From Mytilinidion resinicola (lineage: Eukaryota > Ascomycota > Dothideomycetes > Mytilinidiales > Mytilinidiaceae), in contig NW_022985439.1 of NCBI RefSeq assembly GCF_010093595.1, positions 2,334,088 to 2,398,087 of the forward strand: a stretch of 64,000 nucleotides of DNA. Direction: 5' to 3'. A program made the position numbers and the translations under genes. Position 1 is the first letter of the stretch. Each line of letters starts with the position of its first letter. Shown piece after piece: positions 1-9,828 of this stretch. The notes under the pieces were generated by a model. It was given only the letters and a program-made list of their open reading frames with translations. It was not told where the DNA came from and did not search any database.

Positions 1-1429
1 GAAACGGGATGTAATACTTATCCTTCGCTACATCAATCTTTCCCGCAGCATCAAGCCATCTCTCAGGCTTGAACGCGTGGGGGTCTGGGTATATAGACGG
101 GTCGTGGAGCGTGTGGCGCAGGGACATTCCCACGGCGGTACCAGGGTGGATAACCCAGTCTTTGTACCGAAGCACCTCGCTTGGACACACGACTTCGAGG
201 CGGCTTGTTGAGATGGCTTGGAGCCGCAGGGACTCTTTCACTACTGCGTTGAGGTACGGCAGCTCCTCGACTTGTTGCACTCTGAGGCGTTTTGAAGGAT
301 CGGGCGTAGCCGTATCGAGCTCTTGCTGCAGTCTTTGCAGAACTGAAGGATTCGTGAGGAGCCAGAACGTGCAATTTGTCATGGTCCGAGCTGCGGGATC
401 GCTACCGCCAAAGATGGCGGTAAAGGCGTCGTGGTCCAATCGACCGGGCGTCTTCTCTGCAAGCGGCAGGTTGGTTTGAAGGATGGCTTCGAAGACGGTT
501 TGTGGACGCGTTTCCGGGGTACCGTCCCAGATAGTGACTTTCTCATCCGAGGCAACCTTTTTGCAGGCTTCGACGGCTTCGCGCTGCATTTTCTTTGAAG
601 GTATGTTAGTGTTCGTCTCACGCTGATCAAGTCAAGGAGTACTCACGCCATGTAACCTGATCGAAGGAGCAAACACGGGGTACAGAACCTTGACAAGCCA
701 TTCAGGGCATGGCAAAAGCCATTCGGCGACATACGGGAACTGCTTGAAAAACGGAGACACAGCTGCAATAGCTTTGACAGTAAGAAGCCAGTCCACGGCT
801 TCGTGAGGTGAGTCATGGAGGCCAATAGGATGGCCAAAAGCGTAACGGGAGACAATCTCAGTCGCGGTGGAGAGGAAGTCCACGCGGACATCTGTCACTT
901 TTCCTGAAATCTGACGGTTGCGCAGGCGATCTGAGAAGTCCTCAATTTGAGATTGGAAAATAGGCTCCGCTGTCCGATAAACGCGCTTAGAGAAATAGGC
1001 GGCCAGTGGTGCTTTTCGTGCGCGGTGGGGTTCGTGTTTTACGGTGCCAAAGACTCCAAGCGGCGTGCCAGCGAAAAGACAGCTTGGGGGATACTTGTCT
1101 CTGACTGCGCTGCCGGCCCGATAGAGAGTATCGTAGAACTCGGGATCTTTGATGTGTAACTCGTCCGGATTTACTCTGACAATGGGGCCGTACTGCTCAT
1201 GCATTCGATCGGTCTCAAACATGAATTGCCCGCCTGCGCCTTTGAGGACATCGAAGTAGAACTCGTACCATTTTGTAGCAGCAGCGAGTTTCGGCCCAGG
1301 GAATCTAGCGAGAGGGTGAAAATAAAGGCGATAGATGACGAGCCCAAAGGAGTATAGAGCAATAGCGAGGAAGAAAACGGCGAAAAAGCTGGTGATTGAA
1401 AATGACGAGAAAAACGACGAGAAACCCAT
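1..1429 (-). CDS. Cytochrome P450 monooxygenase (3' end outside window)
   Basis: Microsomal haem monooxygenase of the fungal trichodiene-oxygenase-like type; the substrate cannot be inferred. Start chosen at 1429 (MGFSS), which puts a hydrophobic anchor (about residues 5-30) first, followed by the usual RLYFHPLARFPGPKLAA hinge. A GT-AG intron runs 646 to 593 (donor GTGAGT), and the frame then continues to the window edge. Visible landmarks are the I-helix segment FGGSDPAART, the K-helix ExxR as KESLRLQ, and PERW just before KDKYYIPF. The haem-cysteine loop lies beyond base 1, so integrity of the last ~60-80 residues cannot be judged. It is divergent from the GMC oxidoreductase at 1898 across a 468-bp promoter, so the two may be co-regulated. 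Confidence 0.9.
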
Positions 1430-1522
1430 CTTGACGGTAATGCAAACAAACTGACAGAAGCACGGCAGATTTATTAGGGACGCGTTCAATCGCGACGCCT
1501 TCTTGTTGGAGCATAGTCCGGG

Positions 1523-1532
1523 ATCACGTGAT
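1523..1532. promoter_or_regulatory. Palindromic ATCACGTGAT (CACGTG E-box) between P450 and GMC genes
   Basis: A perfect 10-bp palindrome with a CACGTG core lies 94 bp upstream of the P450 start and 366 bp upstream of the GMC start. CACGTG is the core bound by bHLH factors. Extended versions recur at 35521-35532 and 36627-36638. Function is inferred from motif only. Confidence 0.3.
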
Positions 1533-1897
1533 AGAGTGCAGTGGGGGTTGATTCGAGAACCCGCCCACGGGGATCTCGATATTGGATGCAGGGGTCACTG
1601 CAGAGAGGTATTTCAGTCCCAAACGGCCTTCCCCGCTGGTGGGTATAGCTAACGGACTCCGACCATTCTGCGCCCCCCCAGGTTACTCCAACCGGCGACT
1701 AAATTAATTGCGGCACGGGCGATGTGGTGCGACCCAAGACCCGCTGACGGCCCATTTTAAATCCATCTGCAGGGGCACCGAGGCGGGGAGCTACGGCCAC
1801 CAACACCTTGAGGTTGTATTTTATAGAAATCCCATCAACGTACTGGAGAGGTTCATACAACGCCTCGCGGAGAACAGTCTTGCAACCAAAAATCAAC

Positions 1898-3593
1898 ATG
1901 GCGGATATCCTCATCGTCGGCGGCGGCACTGCTGGCGTCGTCCTAGCTTCTCGACTGCACCAGAACAAACCAGAGCTCTCCATTCTCCTCATAGAGGCAG
2001 GCCCCGATGTCACCAATCACGCGCATATCTCGAATCCTGCTGAAGCTGCGTTTTTGCATGGCTCAGACCTCGACTGGATGTACATGACCGCTCCCCAGAA
2101 ACATCTCAATGGCCTTCCCCGCTACAATTGCGCAATCAAGGGCTTGTCGGGCGGCACCATTATCAACACCGGCGGCTGGATTCGAGGTGATGCCCTCGAC
2201 TATGATGAGTGGGCGAAGCAAGTGAACGATCCGCGATGGAGCTACAATGGCCTTCTTCCATACTTCAAGCGTTCTGAGCACCATTTTGACCCCAACGCCG
2301 ATCCTGCCCAACATGGATTTGATGGCCCAATGCACACCGCATCTATCAGCTCTTCTGGCCGCAAGTTTCCCCTACGAGACACCATTCTCAAGCTCTGGTC
2401 TCATCTCGGCCTGAAATACGTACTCGATGCGAACAACGGTCATCCACAGGGCATTGCGGAATTAGTCGAGAACTGGCGAGATGGAAAGCGACAGATCGCC
2501 AGCTCCGTCTATCCACTTGATGGAGTCAAAGTCCTGACCGACACTCTCGTGCGTCGCATTCTCCTGGGCAGCGAGAATGTTGCTGAGGGCGTGGAGTTGG
2601 CCAATGGAGAGAAGCACATGATCAAACCAGATGGTCAAGTCATCGTCTCTGCTGGCGCCTATCGTACGCCGCAACTCCTCCAGCTTTCAGGCATCGGCGA
2701 CCCAGCACAGCTCTCCCAGCGTGGCATTGAAACATCCGTCAACCTCCCAGAAGTCGGCAAGAACCTGCACGACCATCTGATGCTCTTCAGATACTGGAAG
2801 CTTCGCCATCCAGAGAAAGGGCTTGCTCTCGGATCTCCATCATTTTCTGGTCCCAACTTTGAGAAAGGAGGACCAGTTGACTGGCTGGTCACAGCACCTA
2901 TTCCCACCGCACCTCTGAAAGCAGCCATCGAAAAAGATGAAGGCCCAGTTTCAGACGACCATGCCCTATTGAAAGGTCCACGAAGCCATCTAGAGATGAA
3001 CCTTCTCTACGCCGCTGTCGCCGCAGAGACGCAAGGGCTCCAAATCCCTCTGGACGGAAACTCTATAATGACCTACTATATGGGCTGCCTACCCACCTCC
3101 CGTGGCTCCATCACTCTCGCCTCAAGTGATCCAGCCGCCCAACCCGTCATCGACCCTAACTACTACGCCACGGAGACAGACAAGCACGTTATGCGTGAAG
3201 GATTCCGCATGCACACTCGACTCATGTACGATACGCCAGAAGGAAAAGAACTTGTGGTAGAAGAACATACTCCCCCCGGGCTACCGACCCTTGGATTAGA
3301 TGCTTCAGATGAGCAAATCGATGAACGGATCAAGTTCGGCGGGTCTACCGTATTTCATCCTGGCGGGACGGCTGCTATGGGAAGCGTTGTTGATGGTTCG
3401 CTCAAAGTCAAGGGCGTTCAGAGACTGAGGGTGGTTGATGCTAGTGTGGTAAGTTTTCGTTTCCATGGTTGAGCTGCCCATGAAGCTAATAAATGCATTC
3501 TAGATCCCTCAGCCGCTTGCTTCGCACTACCAGGTCGCGGTTTATGCTATCGCTGAGCAGGCTGCCGATATCATCCTGAGTGAGCTTGCTTGA
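1898..3593 (+). CDS. GMC family FAD-dependent oxidoreductase
   Basis: Flavin oxidase/dehydrogenase of the glucose-methanol-choline family, 546 aa. Start at 1898 (MADILIVGGGTAG) places the FAD-binding GGGTAG at residues 8-13; an upstream in-frame ATG at 1808 would add unrelated residues. One intron runs 3449-3503 (GTAAGT...TAG); exon 2 encodes the last 29 residues. GMC signatures seen are GGTIINTGGWIRG near residue 90, the catalytic His in FHPGGTAAMG (near residue 486), and the second active-site His in the exon-2 sequence PQPLASHYQ. No signal peptide is seen, so it is probably intracellular. It is divergently paired with the P450, an arrangement common in small oxidative metabolism clusters. 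The substrate is unknown. Confidence 0.93.
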
Positions 3594-4075
3594 GTGATAA
3601 GTATACTCTCCTGGTGAGATGTTGCCTAGTAGGACCAGCGTCTGGCCGAAAAGGTGCTCGGTTTATTCAGCTTGACGGCGCATTAGCCACTTTACATAAA
3701 GCCTTTCCGGTACCTCTTAGCGTGAACGTAGTTGCATTTGTCCAATGACGTAAAAAATATGACCTTGTTCGTGTGGCGTGCAAACCTGCAAGTCCCATTG
3801 ATCACGTGCATGTGCTCGCTTGAGTAACTCGCTTAGGATGTCTAGCAGCCGCGCTGGTAGTGGAGTTGAGTGATTCGCAAAGTTAAGACATGATTAAGAA
3901 GGTGAATAGTTGATCCAAGAAGAGAAGTACGGCACACTACACCAATCCTGGTTTATAGTACACCGTAGCCGAGGGGCGCTCTCCAACACCTCTCATGAAC
4001 TTCTACTTTAACAACACTTGTATTATTTCAAAGCACGTATGTACAAAGAGCGTCAAGCCTCCCACCTGATAGGTC
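3594..4075. other. Intergenic, GMC terminator / HET promoter
   Basis: No open frame or repeat recognised. It contains GATCACGTGC near 3800 and presumably the HET gene promoter. Confidence 0.5.
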
Positions 4076-6013
4076 ATGTCATATAGCAGCTTTTGCTACC
4101 TTGCTCTCAACCACCATGCTCACGAGATCCGTGTTCTCACTCTTTGGCCAGGCTGTCCAGACGATCCGCTCCAATGTGATCTTTCAACTGCGAGGCTCAC
4201 CACCAGGCCCGTCTTTAATGCGCTTTCTTATGTCTGGGGTGATCCTGTAAACCCAAACGATCCCGACACTGTCATAACTCTCGACGGCTGCAATTTTCCG
4301 GTAACGGCGAGCCTATTTTCCGCTCTACGGCACCTCCGTCCCCCGGTCGGAGGCCATCCATTGCGTCTCTGGGTAGATGCCGTGTGCATCAACCAAGCAG
4401 ACCTAGAAGAGCGGAGTCAGCAAGTTGCTATGATGCGGGATATATATGCATCTGCTGAACGAGTGGTCATATGGCTTGGAGATGAAGATGACGATAGCAA
4501 CGCTGTTTTTGATGCTCTAGGAGACATCGTTGCACCAAGCAGCCATCAATATGACGAGGAGCAAGCAGGGCACAGACAGATGTTGATGCGGCAATGTAGC
4601 GGTGCCTTCTACAGCCTCGCAGATCGTCGTCCGTGGTTCTCGCGCGTGTGGATTCTTCAAGAGCTGGCGATGGCGAAGCAAGATCCGTTGGTGGCGTGCG
4701 GGTGGAAGTCTGTGGCTTGGTCGGTCTTTATCGATGCTTGTAAGATCATTGCCAGAGCTTTGTTCACCGAGATAGGTATGGTCAGGCAAAAGGTGCAAGA
4801 TGGGGGTTATAAGAGACTGGATGGTACTATGCCTGATACTGATGCGAACGATGTAAGTGACGATAATACTGTCAAAGTTCTCGCCAAGTTGAAGATCGAT
4901 GTCCTGGAAGACCTCCACGACGCCGTGCGGACTCGGAACGGGGAAAGTTTGTGGAAACTACTCATAATTTCGAGGACCTCAGAGTCTACCGATCCAAGAG
5001 ATAGAGTCTACGGCCTTCTTGGCCTTCTAGAGCCCGACGCATTAGACCCGCAGAACAGCTTCGTCATCCCGATTGACTACCGGAAACCAACCGCCGCCGT
5101 CTACGCGGATGCCGTGTCCCACATCTTCTCTAGAGGAGAAGGTCCATACTTCCTCTCAGGTGCATTCCTCCCAGGTACTTCTGCGGCTGCTCCTCATATC
5201 AACTCCCTTCCATCAACAATAGCGCAGCCTAGCCTCCCAACTTGGGTTCCTGATCTCTCGCGTCAAGTGGCTGGAAAAGCGACACAGCCTTCCGGCATAC
5301 AATTCCATCCACCAGCGGGTATCAGCGTCTCAGGAGTCGGTACAGATTGTAACAATGGAAGAGTGTTAGAGGACGGTAGAACGCTCCAGGTCGAGGGACT
5401 CCTCGTTGACACGATCGAGCGGGTAATTCCACTTGGGACTTCTTTCGATTCGTTGGTCGAGAAGCTTCCAGATATAGAGTCGCGAGCGGCTGAAGCCAGA
5501 GAGCGACCTTTTCATTTTGGACCCTCTACCGCTGCTCTTATAGAGCAGTTCAAAAGAAAGGAGCCGCTCTGGCGAACCCTGATCTCGAATAAGCGGTTCA
5601 TGTCTGGATACGATGCTGCGCCTTCAACTTACGAAGAAGCTTATCTAAATCTCTTGAATCAGCGAGTATCACCACTTGGCGCCGACCGCAGCGAGGACGA
5701 CGCTCAGGGTAACGAGTATGAACTATGCTTAGAGCGGTGTATTAATAATCGGACATTCTTTCTAACGAAGGGCGGATTCTTTGGCATATGTGTCCCGGAT
5801 AGCCGCGAAGGTGACATTGTTTCCATTATATTTGGGTCACCAGTACCGTTCATACTTCGCCCAGCAGAGAGCGCTGTATCAGTATCTAGTTGCGAACGGG
5901 ATTATCACTTCTTAGTTGGTGCATCCTACGTTAGTGGCATCATGAGTGGCGAGTTAGTGGATGAATTATACTGCGAAGATTTGATGGATTCGACCACTTT
6001 CTTTATCCAGTAG
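4076..6013 (+). CDS. HET domain protein (heterokaryon incompatibility)
   Basis: Single-exon 645-aa protein with a complete HET domain in the first ~210 residues. In order it shows FNALSYVWGDP, LWVDAVCINQADLEER, QQVAMMRDIYASAERVVIWLG, and RPWFSRVWILQELAMAK. Downstream are the regions usual in stand-alone HET proteins: DPRDRVYGLLGLL, LPTWVPDLS, GFFGICVPDSREGD and ASYVSGIMSGEL. HET domains act in allorecognition and programmed cell death; no NACHT or repeat domain is fused here. No lesion is seen, so it is probably functional. A decayed relative lies convergently downstream (6666-8420), and a copy of this gene's last ~45 codons and 3' flank is found at 13283. Confidence 0.92.
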   Translation: MSYSSFCYLALNHHAHEIRVLTLWPGCPDDPLQCDLSTARLTTRPVFNALSYVWGDPVNPNDPDTVITLDGCNFPVTASLFSALRHLRPPVGGHPLRLWVDAVCINQADLEERSQQVAMMRDIYASAERVVIWLGDEDDDSNAVFDALGDIVAPSSHQYDEEQAGHRQMLMRQCSGAFYSLADRRPWFSRVWILQELAMAKQDPLVACGWKSVAWSVFIDACKIIARALFTEIGMVRQKVQDGGYKRLDGTMPDTDANDVSDDNTVKVLAKLKIDVLEDLHDAVRTRNGESLWKLLIISRTSESTDPRDRVYGLLGLLEPDALDPQNSFVIPIDYRKPTAAVYADAVSHIFSRGEGPYFLSGAFLPGTSAAAPHINSLPSTIAQPSLPTWVPDLSRQVAGKATQPSGIQFHPPAGISVSGVGTDCNNGRVLEDGRTLQVEGLLVDTIERVIPLGTSFDSLVEKLPDIESRAAEARERPFHFGPSTAALIEQFKRKEPLWRTLISNKRFMSGYDAAPSTYEEAYLNLLNQRVSPLGADRSEDDAQGNEYELCLERCINNRTFFLTKGGFFGICVPDSREGDIVSIIFGSPVPFILRPAESAVSVSSCERDYHFLVGASYVSGIMSGELVDELYCEDLMDSTTFFIQ

Positions 6014-6665
6014 GAAGATTTTTATACGATTATATCACAAGAACAATCTTTTATAACAGGCTTAGAAGATTAGGATATTGATTGTCTGTTCCTATCGAAA
6101 CCGCAAGGGAATATTTTGGAACCTTGAGGGGCTTCATTCCAGGAGTTGAATATGGCTAATCAGGTTGGGCAACACATTCTTCCGTGTTGTGGAATTTGAA
6201 ATCTACTATTGCGCTTTCTGATTTCGCGTCGGCTTTCCTTGTCTTCATCTTAAAATGATCGTGTATCCTGTGGCTACAGGCCATCCAAACCTAAGTGGCG
6301 CCTTTTCCGTCTTTTCCGAACCTACGCCAAAGCTGCCCGCTTAGCGTCAAAGTCTAGGCTTCTTTCATCCTTCACAGACCGCTTTCTTCATCACCAGCTC
6401 AGAAGATGGGCCTTCTGACTGCCTCGGAACCCCTTTGAGAAGCAAATCTAGAATCCGCGAGCCAGAGAAGCTCGTTCCAATCATCCAGCGCTCTCTTTTT
6501 CCTGTGTTGAAGAGCGTGTATTCGGTCAAAACCAAAAACCTAGCATATATTCAGCAATTGCACTCCCTTAGAGGAGCTTAAACTGTGTACAAATCTCGCT
6601 CGTTTCTCTTTCAGTAGCGCTATCTCGGCCAGTCGTTAAACGTCCAAGTACGCATTGTGTTGCTT
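6014..6665. other. Intergenic between convergent HET gene and HET relic
   Basis: Holds the 3' flank of the HET gene; its first ~90 bases are partly duplicated at 13.4 kb. No other coding signal seen. Confidence 0.5.
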
Positions 6666-8420
6666 TTATACCAAGGTGACTGGTTTGAAAGCAGGGGCCT
6701 GGTTTTCTCCCTCTCCATCACAGGCAGGTTTTGTATCGTTCCACAGCTCCCCTTGCATGATTCCATGAACGTAAGATTCTCCAATCGGCCTGAACTCCTC
6801 CTTCACCTCTGCCTTCCGTAACATGAATATCTCATCCAAAGGTTGCGTACGCATTGGGGCCAATCCCATATAACCTTTTGCGGTGACGAATAAGACCCTA
6901 CCACGCGCCTGAGTCTCGTTTATGCCGGGATTCCGTTAGCGATTTCCATGAAAGGGTAGTATACGGGAGGTATAAGGGTCTATAGCCACCTCGCCCACCT
7001 CTAGTCGAAAAAGAATAGTATAAAGGCTTTTAACATCCTCATCTTCCGCAATCGACTCCTTCCCATTGTAAGGTTCTAAATCTGGAAGACCTTCCGTTTG
7101 AGGACCAACATCCGCGTTTGGCCGACCGGAGAAGCAAGCAGATTCCAAGTTCCGTTGGTTGTGAGACGGAAAGCAAGTCATCCTCTCATCTTCGACTAAG
7201 AATTCCGAGACGGGAAACTGGTCGGCGCATAAAGTGCGCATGACGGCTGGCTCCACTGGTTCGCCAGTTGGCCAATTCTGAGGACTTATGAAAGGCGTCA
7301 GGCGTGCTATGTGTTTGATTGGTGTCATGCAGTTGTTTTCTCTTCTCCAAGCCTCATCCGTGATATTGCGTATAAGGGACTCTAGCGGGATGACCTTGAT
7401 GACCTCATCAATCCGACAACCGTGCAAGTGAAGCTTCATAGGGTCCACCATCATGTTTCGAAGGTTGGCGGCGTCGTAATCGGTCCTTCGATTCATACTG
7501 TCAAAACTTGAGCGAATCTGGCCTAACGAGTCTGGGCCGGCAAGAGACGACGTCAGCACGGTTTACCTCCAATCCGGAACCCAAGATGGGAGCTGGACGT
7601 CATGTACGTCGCGCTCGACACATGATAAGATGCTCAGGTCGTTGTCATCTATCAGCATCGCATAAGTGTATTCGATATATGTGACCAGGATCGACTCATC
7701 GCAGTTCGAACGCAACATCGATACAGCTGCGCCACTAGCGAGTCCCAGCAGCGCGTAGATTCTATCTGGGGGATTGGTGACCGTTCTTGTCTAAATCAAC
7801 CACGGCAAAGTTGAGAGACCGAATCCAGTACCCTGACCGGTCGGGGATTCGGAATTTTGGCAATCATGAACAAGCCGACAGTCGTAAAGCCTCCAGTAAA
7901 AATTTAAGAGGTCGTTGAGCCGTATTATTATTATTATTATTATTATTATTAGGTTCTATTAGGCCGATTTGGCTCCCGTTAGGGTCTATGCGTTGAGCCG
8001 TATATCCGTACGCACCGCAGGATACAAATCAGAAAACCTAATTAACTAAGTTCCACAGAACACTATGGTGTCTTTTGCAAGGCACACTGCTTGAAACGTC
8101 CATAGTCGGGAGAAACCCAGGGAAGCCCGAAAAAGAAGGCTAGGCATTCGCGACGATATTGAACCCGTTCAAGGTACACCTCTGACCCCTGGTCCCTGTC
8201 TTTGGGAAACAGCTGACCAGGTGCTTCAACACAGCGGACAAGTTCCTTGATGTTCGAAATCGCAGTCCTTGTCTGTCAAAATCCAGGGCCAAGCTAGACC
8301 AGTACGTGAGGAGCATCGGAGTAGATGTTTTGCATGAGCATGACCTGATGATCTTTCATCTAGGTCCGCCTGATTGATGCATACTGGGTCGGCCCGCCCT
8401 GCAAGAGTTGGGCGGCCTTT
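6666..8420 (-). pseudogene. Decayed HET domain gene
   Basis: On the minus strand, successive frames give pieces of a HET protein in the correct order. They are DPVCINQADLDERS (near 8385), a QVMLMQNIYSDAPHVLV segment ending in a stop where the family has Trp (WLG), a frameshifted match to the PWF-RLW-QE region (near 8130), NPPDRIYALLGLA and LPSWVPDW (7.58-7.82 kb). A 207-codon open stretch (7559-6936) and a last part with ESYVHGIMQGEL (near 6750) follow. At least one stop, several frameshifts and an insert at 7.91-8.00 kb make it non-functional. A possible first exon (MPSSLESPLLRDD, ATG at 8820, TATA-like run near 8850) may be its original start but shows no HET motif. Confidence 0.72.
7913..8003. 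repeat. (TTA)n microsatellite insert flanked by 13-bp direct repeats
   Basis: CGTTGAGCCGTAT occurs at 7913-7925 and again at 7991-8003. The segment between starts with about nine TTA units (7923-7951). The block interrupts the HET relic, so it is either an insertion with target duplication or slippage after a local duplication. Confidence 0.7.
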
Positions 8421-9118
8421 TCAGGTCCGGCTCATGGCTTCCCAGGTCCAGTTCATGGAAGATTTCTTGGCGTGCATGTTCTTGGGTTCTCGCTAGTCCC
8501 GCTTCTTTAACGTTAGTTAGCCCCTTGGTACTGACTAAACCAATAGAGAGGTAGGAGCGCTATAGCGTGGAAGCCAATCCTGCATGATCTTCTCCATCCT
8601 TCGATCCGACGACTGGTACCAATTTTCGACTCTGATACCGCAGAAAGCCCAATTAGATTAACAAAGTTACGTCTAGCGGCAAACAATACACATGACTAGA
8701 AATGTCTCTAGTTGGAAGGAGGAGACGAGAGGCACCATCAGCCGATGCAGGTGTAATTGGATCTTCAGTGCCTGGTGTCTCGTCATCTCGTAGCAGTGGA
8801 GACTCCAGTGAAGATGGCATATGTTGTATTGACTACGTACGGACTGTATATATAGTGGGAAGGAAATGAGAGTGGCGATGATTGGTAATATAGATATTGT
8901 ATGGAATCTTCCAGAGTATTCCAGCTATCATATACTAATGCATACTAACGTAGGCACCCAGTGCTAGCATAGGCTACCATCATCAGCTGCATCATCAACC
9001 ACAGCATGGTATCTATGTTCACTGACAACGGGTAGATACCGAGCGATCACCAGGGGGTGCACTTCAGTAACTCTTTACTTGGAGTGATTGGTGGGACCGT
9101 TGAAGTCGTGGCCCTTTC
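8421..9118. other. Intergenic, possible lost 5' end of HET relic
   Basis: A 48-codon minus-strand open frame starts at 8820 with a TATATATA run about 30 bp upstream, so it could be the first exon of the HET relic. Otherwise nothing is recognised. Confidence 0.35.
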
Positions 9119-9305
9119 TGAGGATGGTTGTGAAACAGGATATTGAACGGGTTAGGTAATGTCTGGAGTGGGGAACTATCTATCTATCTACATGCGCAGT
9201 ATATATACTCTTCCGTTGGTACTAGCCGGGCTAACTATCGGATACTGGGCTAGCCGAGTTGTCTGTACCATACTCCGTAGGCTAGCTGGAACACGTACTC
9301 CGTCA
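9119..9305 (-). mobile_element. Solo LTR (187 bp) with CTTTC target duplication
   Basis: Read on the minus strand the element begins TGACGGAGTACGTGTTC and ends CAACCATCCTCA, the TG...CA ends of an LTR. It is flanked by an exact 5-bp duplication CTTTC (9114-9118 and 9306-9310). Related copies lie at 9360 and 62556. There is no internal retrotransposon coding region. Confidence 0.85.
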
Positions 9306-9359
9306 CTTTCGGAGCCCAAGACTATCTGGGCATGTTTTTAAGGGAAGACCAACACCTTG

Positions 9360-9823
9360 TGACGGAGTACGTGTTCGTATCGTATAGTTAGCCCTCTTTG
9401 TAATAGCGTATGGCTTAGTAGAGCCGTACGAGAACCAACTATAATCAGCGATACGGCTTAAAAAGCCTACTCACACGCATTATATATCCTGCGCATTTAG
9501 ATTGATAGTTTCTCACTCAAGAAATTACCTAACACTTAGGATGTTGGCTAAAACTCACCAACTCTATACACGTCAGCCTGGACGCTTGTTTCTCCTTTTA
9601 GTACTACGTTCTCAGCTCCACAAGGGTCCTCTCCTTCCTTCACTCCAATTCTCAGCTGCACAGGGGTTATCATTCAGCTGCACAGGGGTTGTCATTCAGC
9701 TGGACTGACTCCGGCTCTCTCTCTATATATTCAGCCCCCATGGCTTCATCAATAGAAGCAGAGTTCTTATTCCAAACATCTCAAGTCTAACCCGTTCAAT
9801 ATTTTATTTCACAACCATTCTCA
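9360..9823 (+). mobile_element. Solo LTR, same family, with a nested insertion
   Basis: Begins TGACGGAGTACGTGTTC and ends CAACCATTCTCA, flanked by an exact 5-bp duplication CCTTG (9355-9359 and 9824-9828). It lies in the opposite orientation to the neighbouring LTR 55 bp away. Its continuity is broken by a 253-bp insert (9534-9786); without it the LTR is about 206 bp. Confidence 0.83.
9534..9786. mobile_element. Insertion nested in the LTR, flanked by CTAAC
   Basis: The insert is bracketed by CTAAC (9529-9533 and 9787-9791), a 5-bp target duplication. Its ends are loosely inverted (ACTTAGGATGTT at the left, ACTTGAGATGTT read from the right). The interior has repeated CAGCTGCACAGGGGTT units (9650-9695), a short pyrimidine tract and a TATATA run. 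No coding. A CAGCTG-rich segment with a similar plan is at 61.5-61.75 kb. Confidence 0.6.
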
Positions 9824-9828
9824 CCTTG

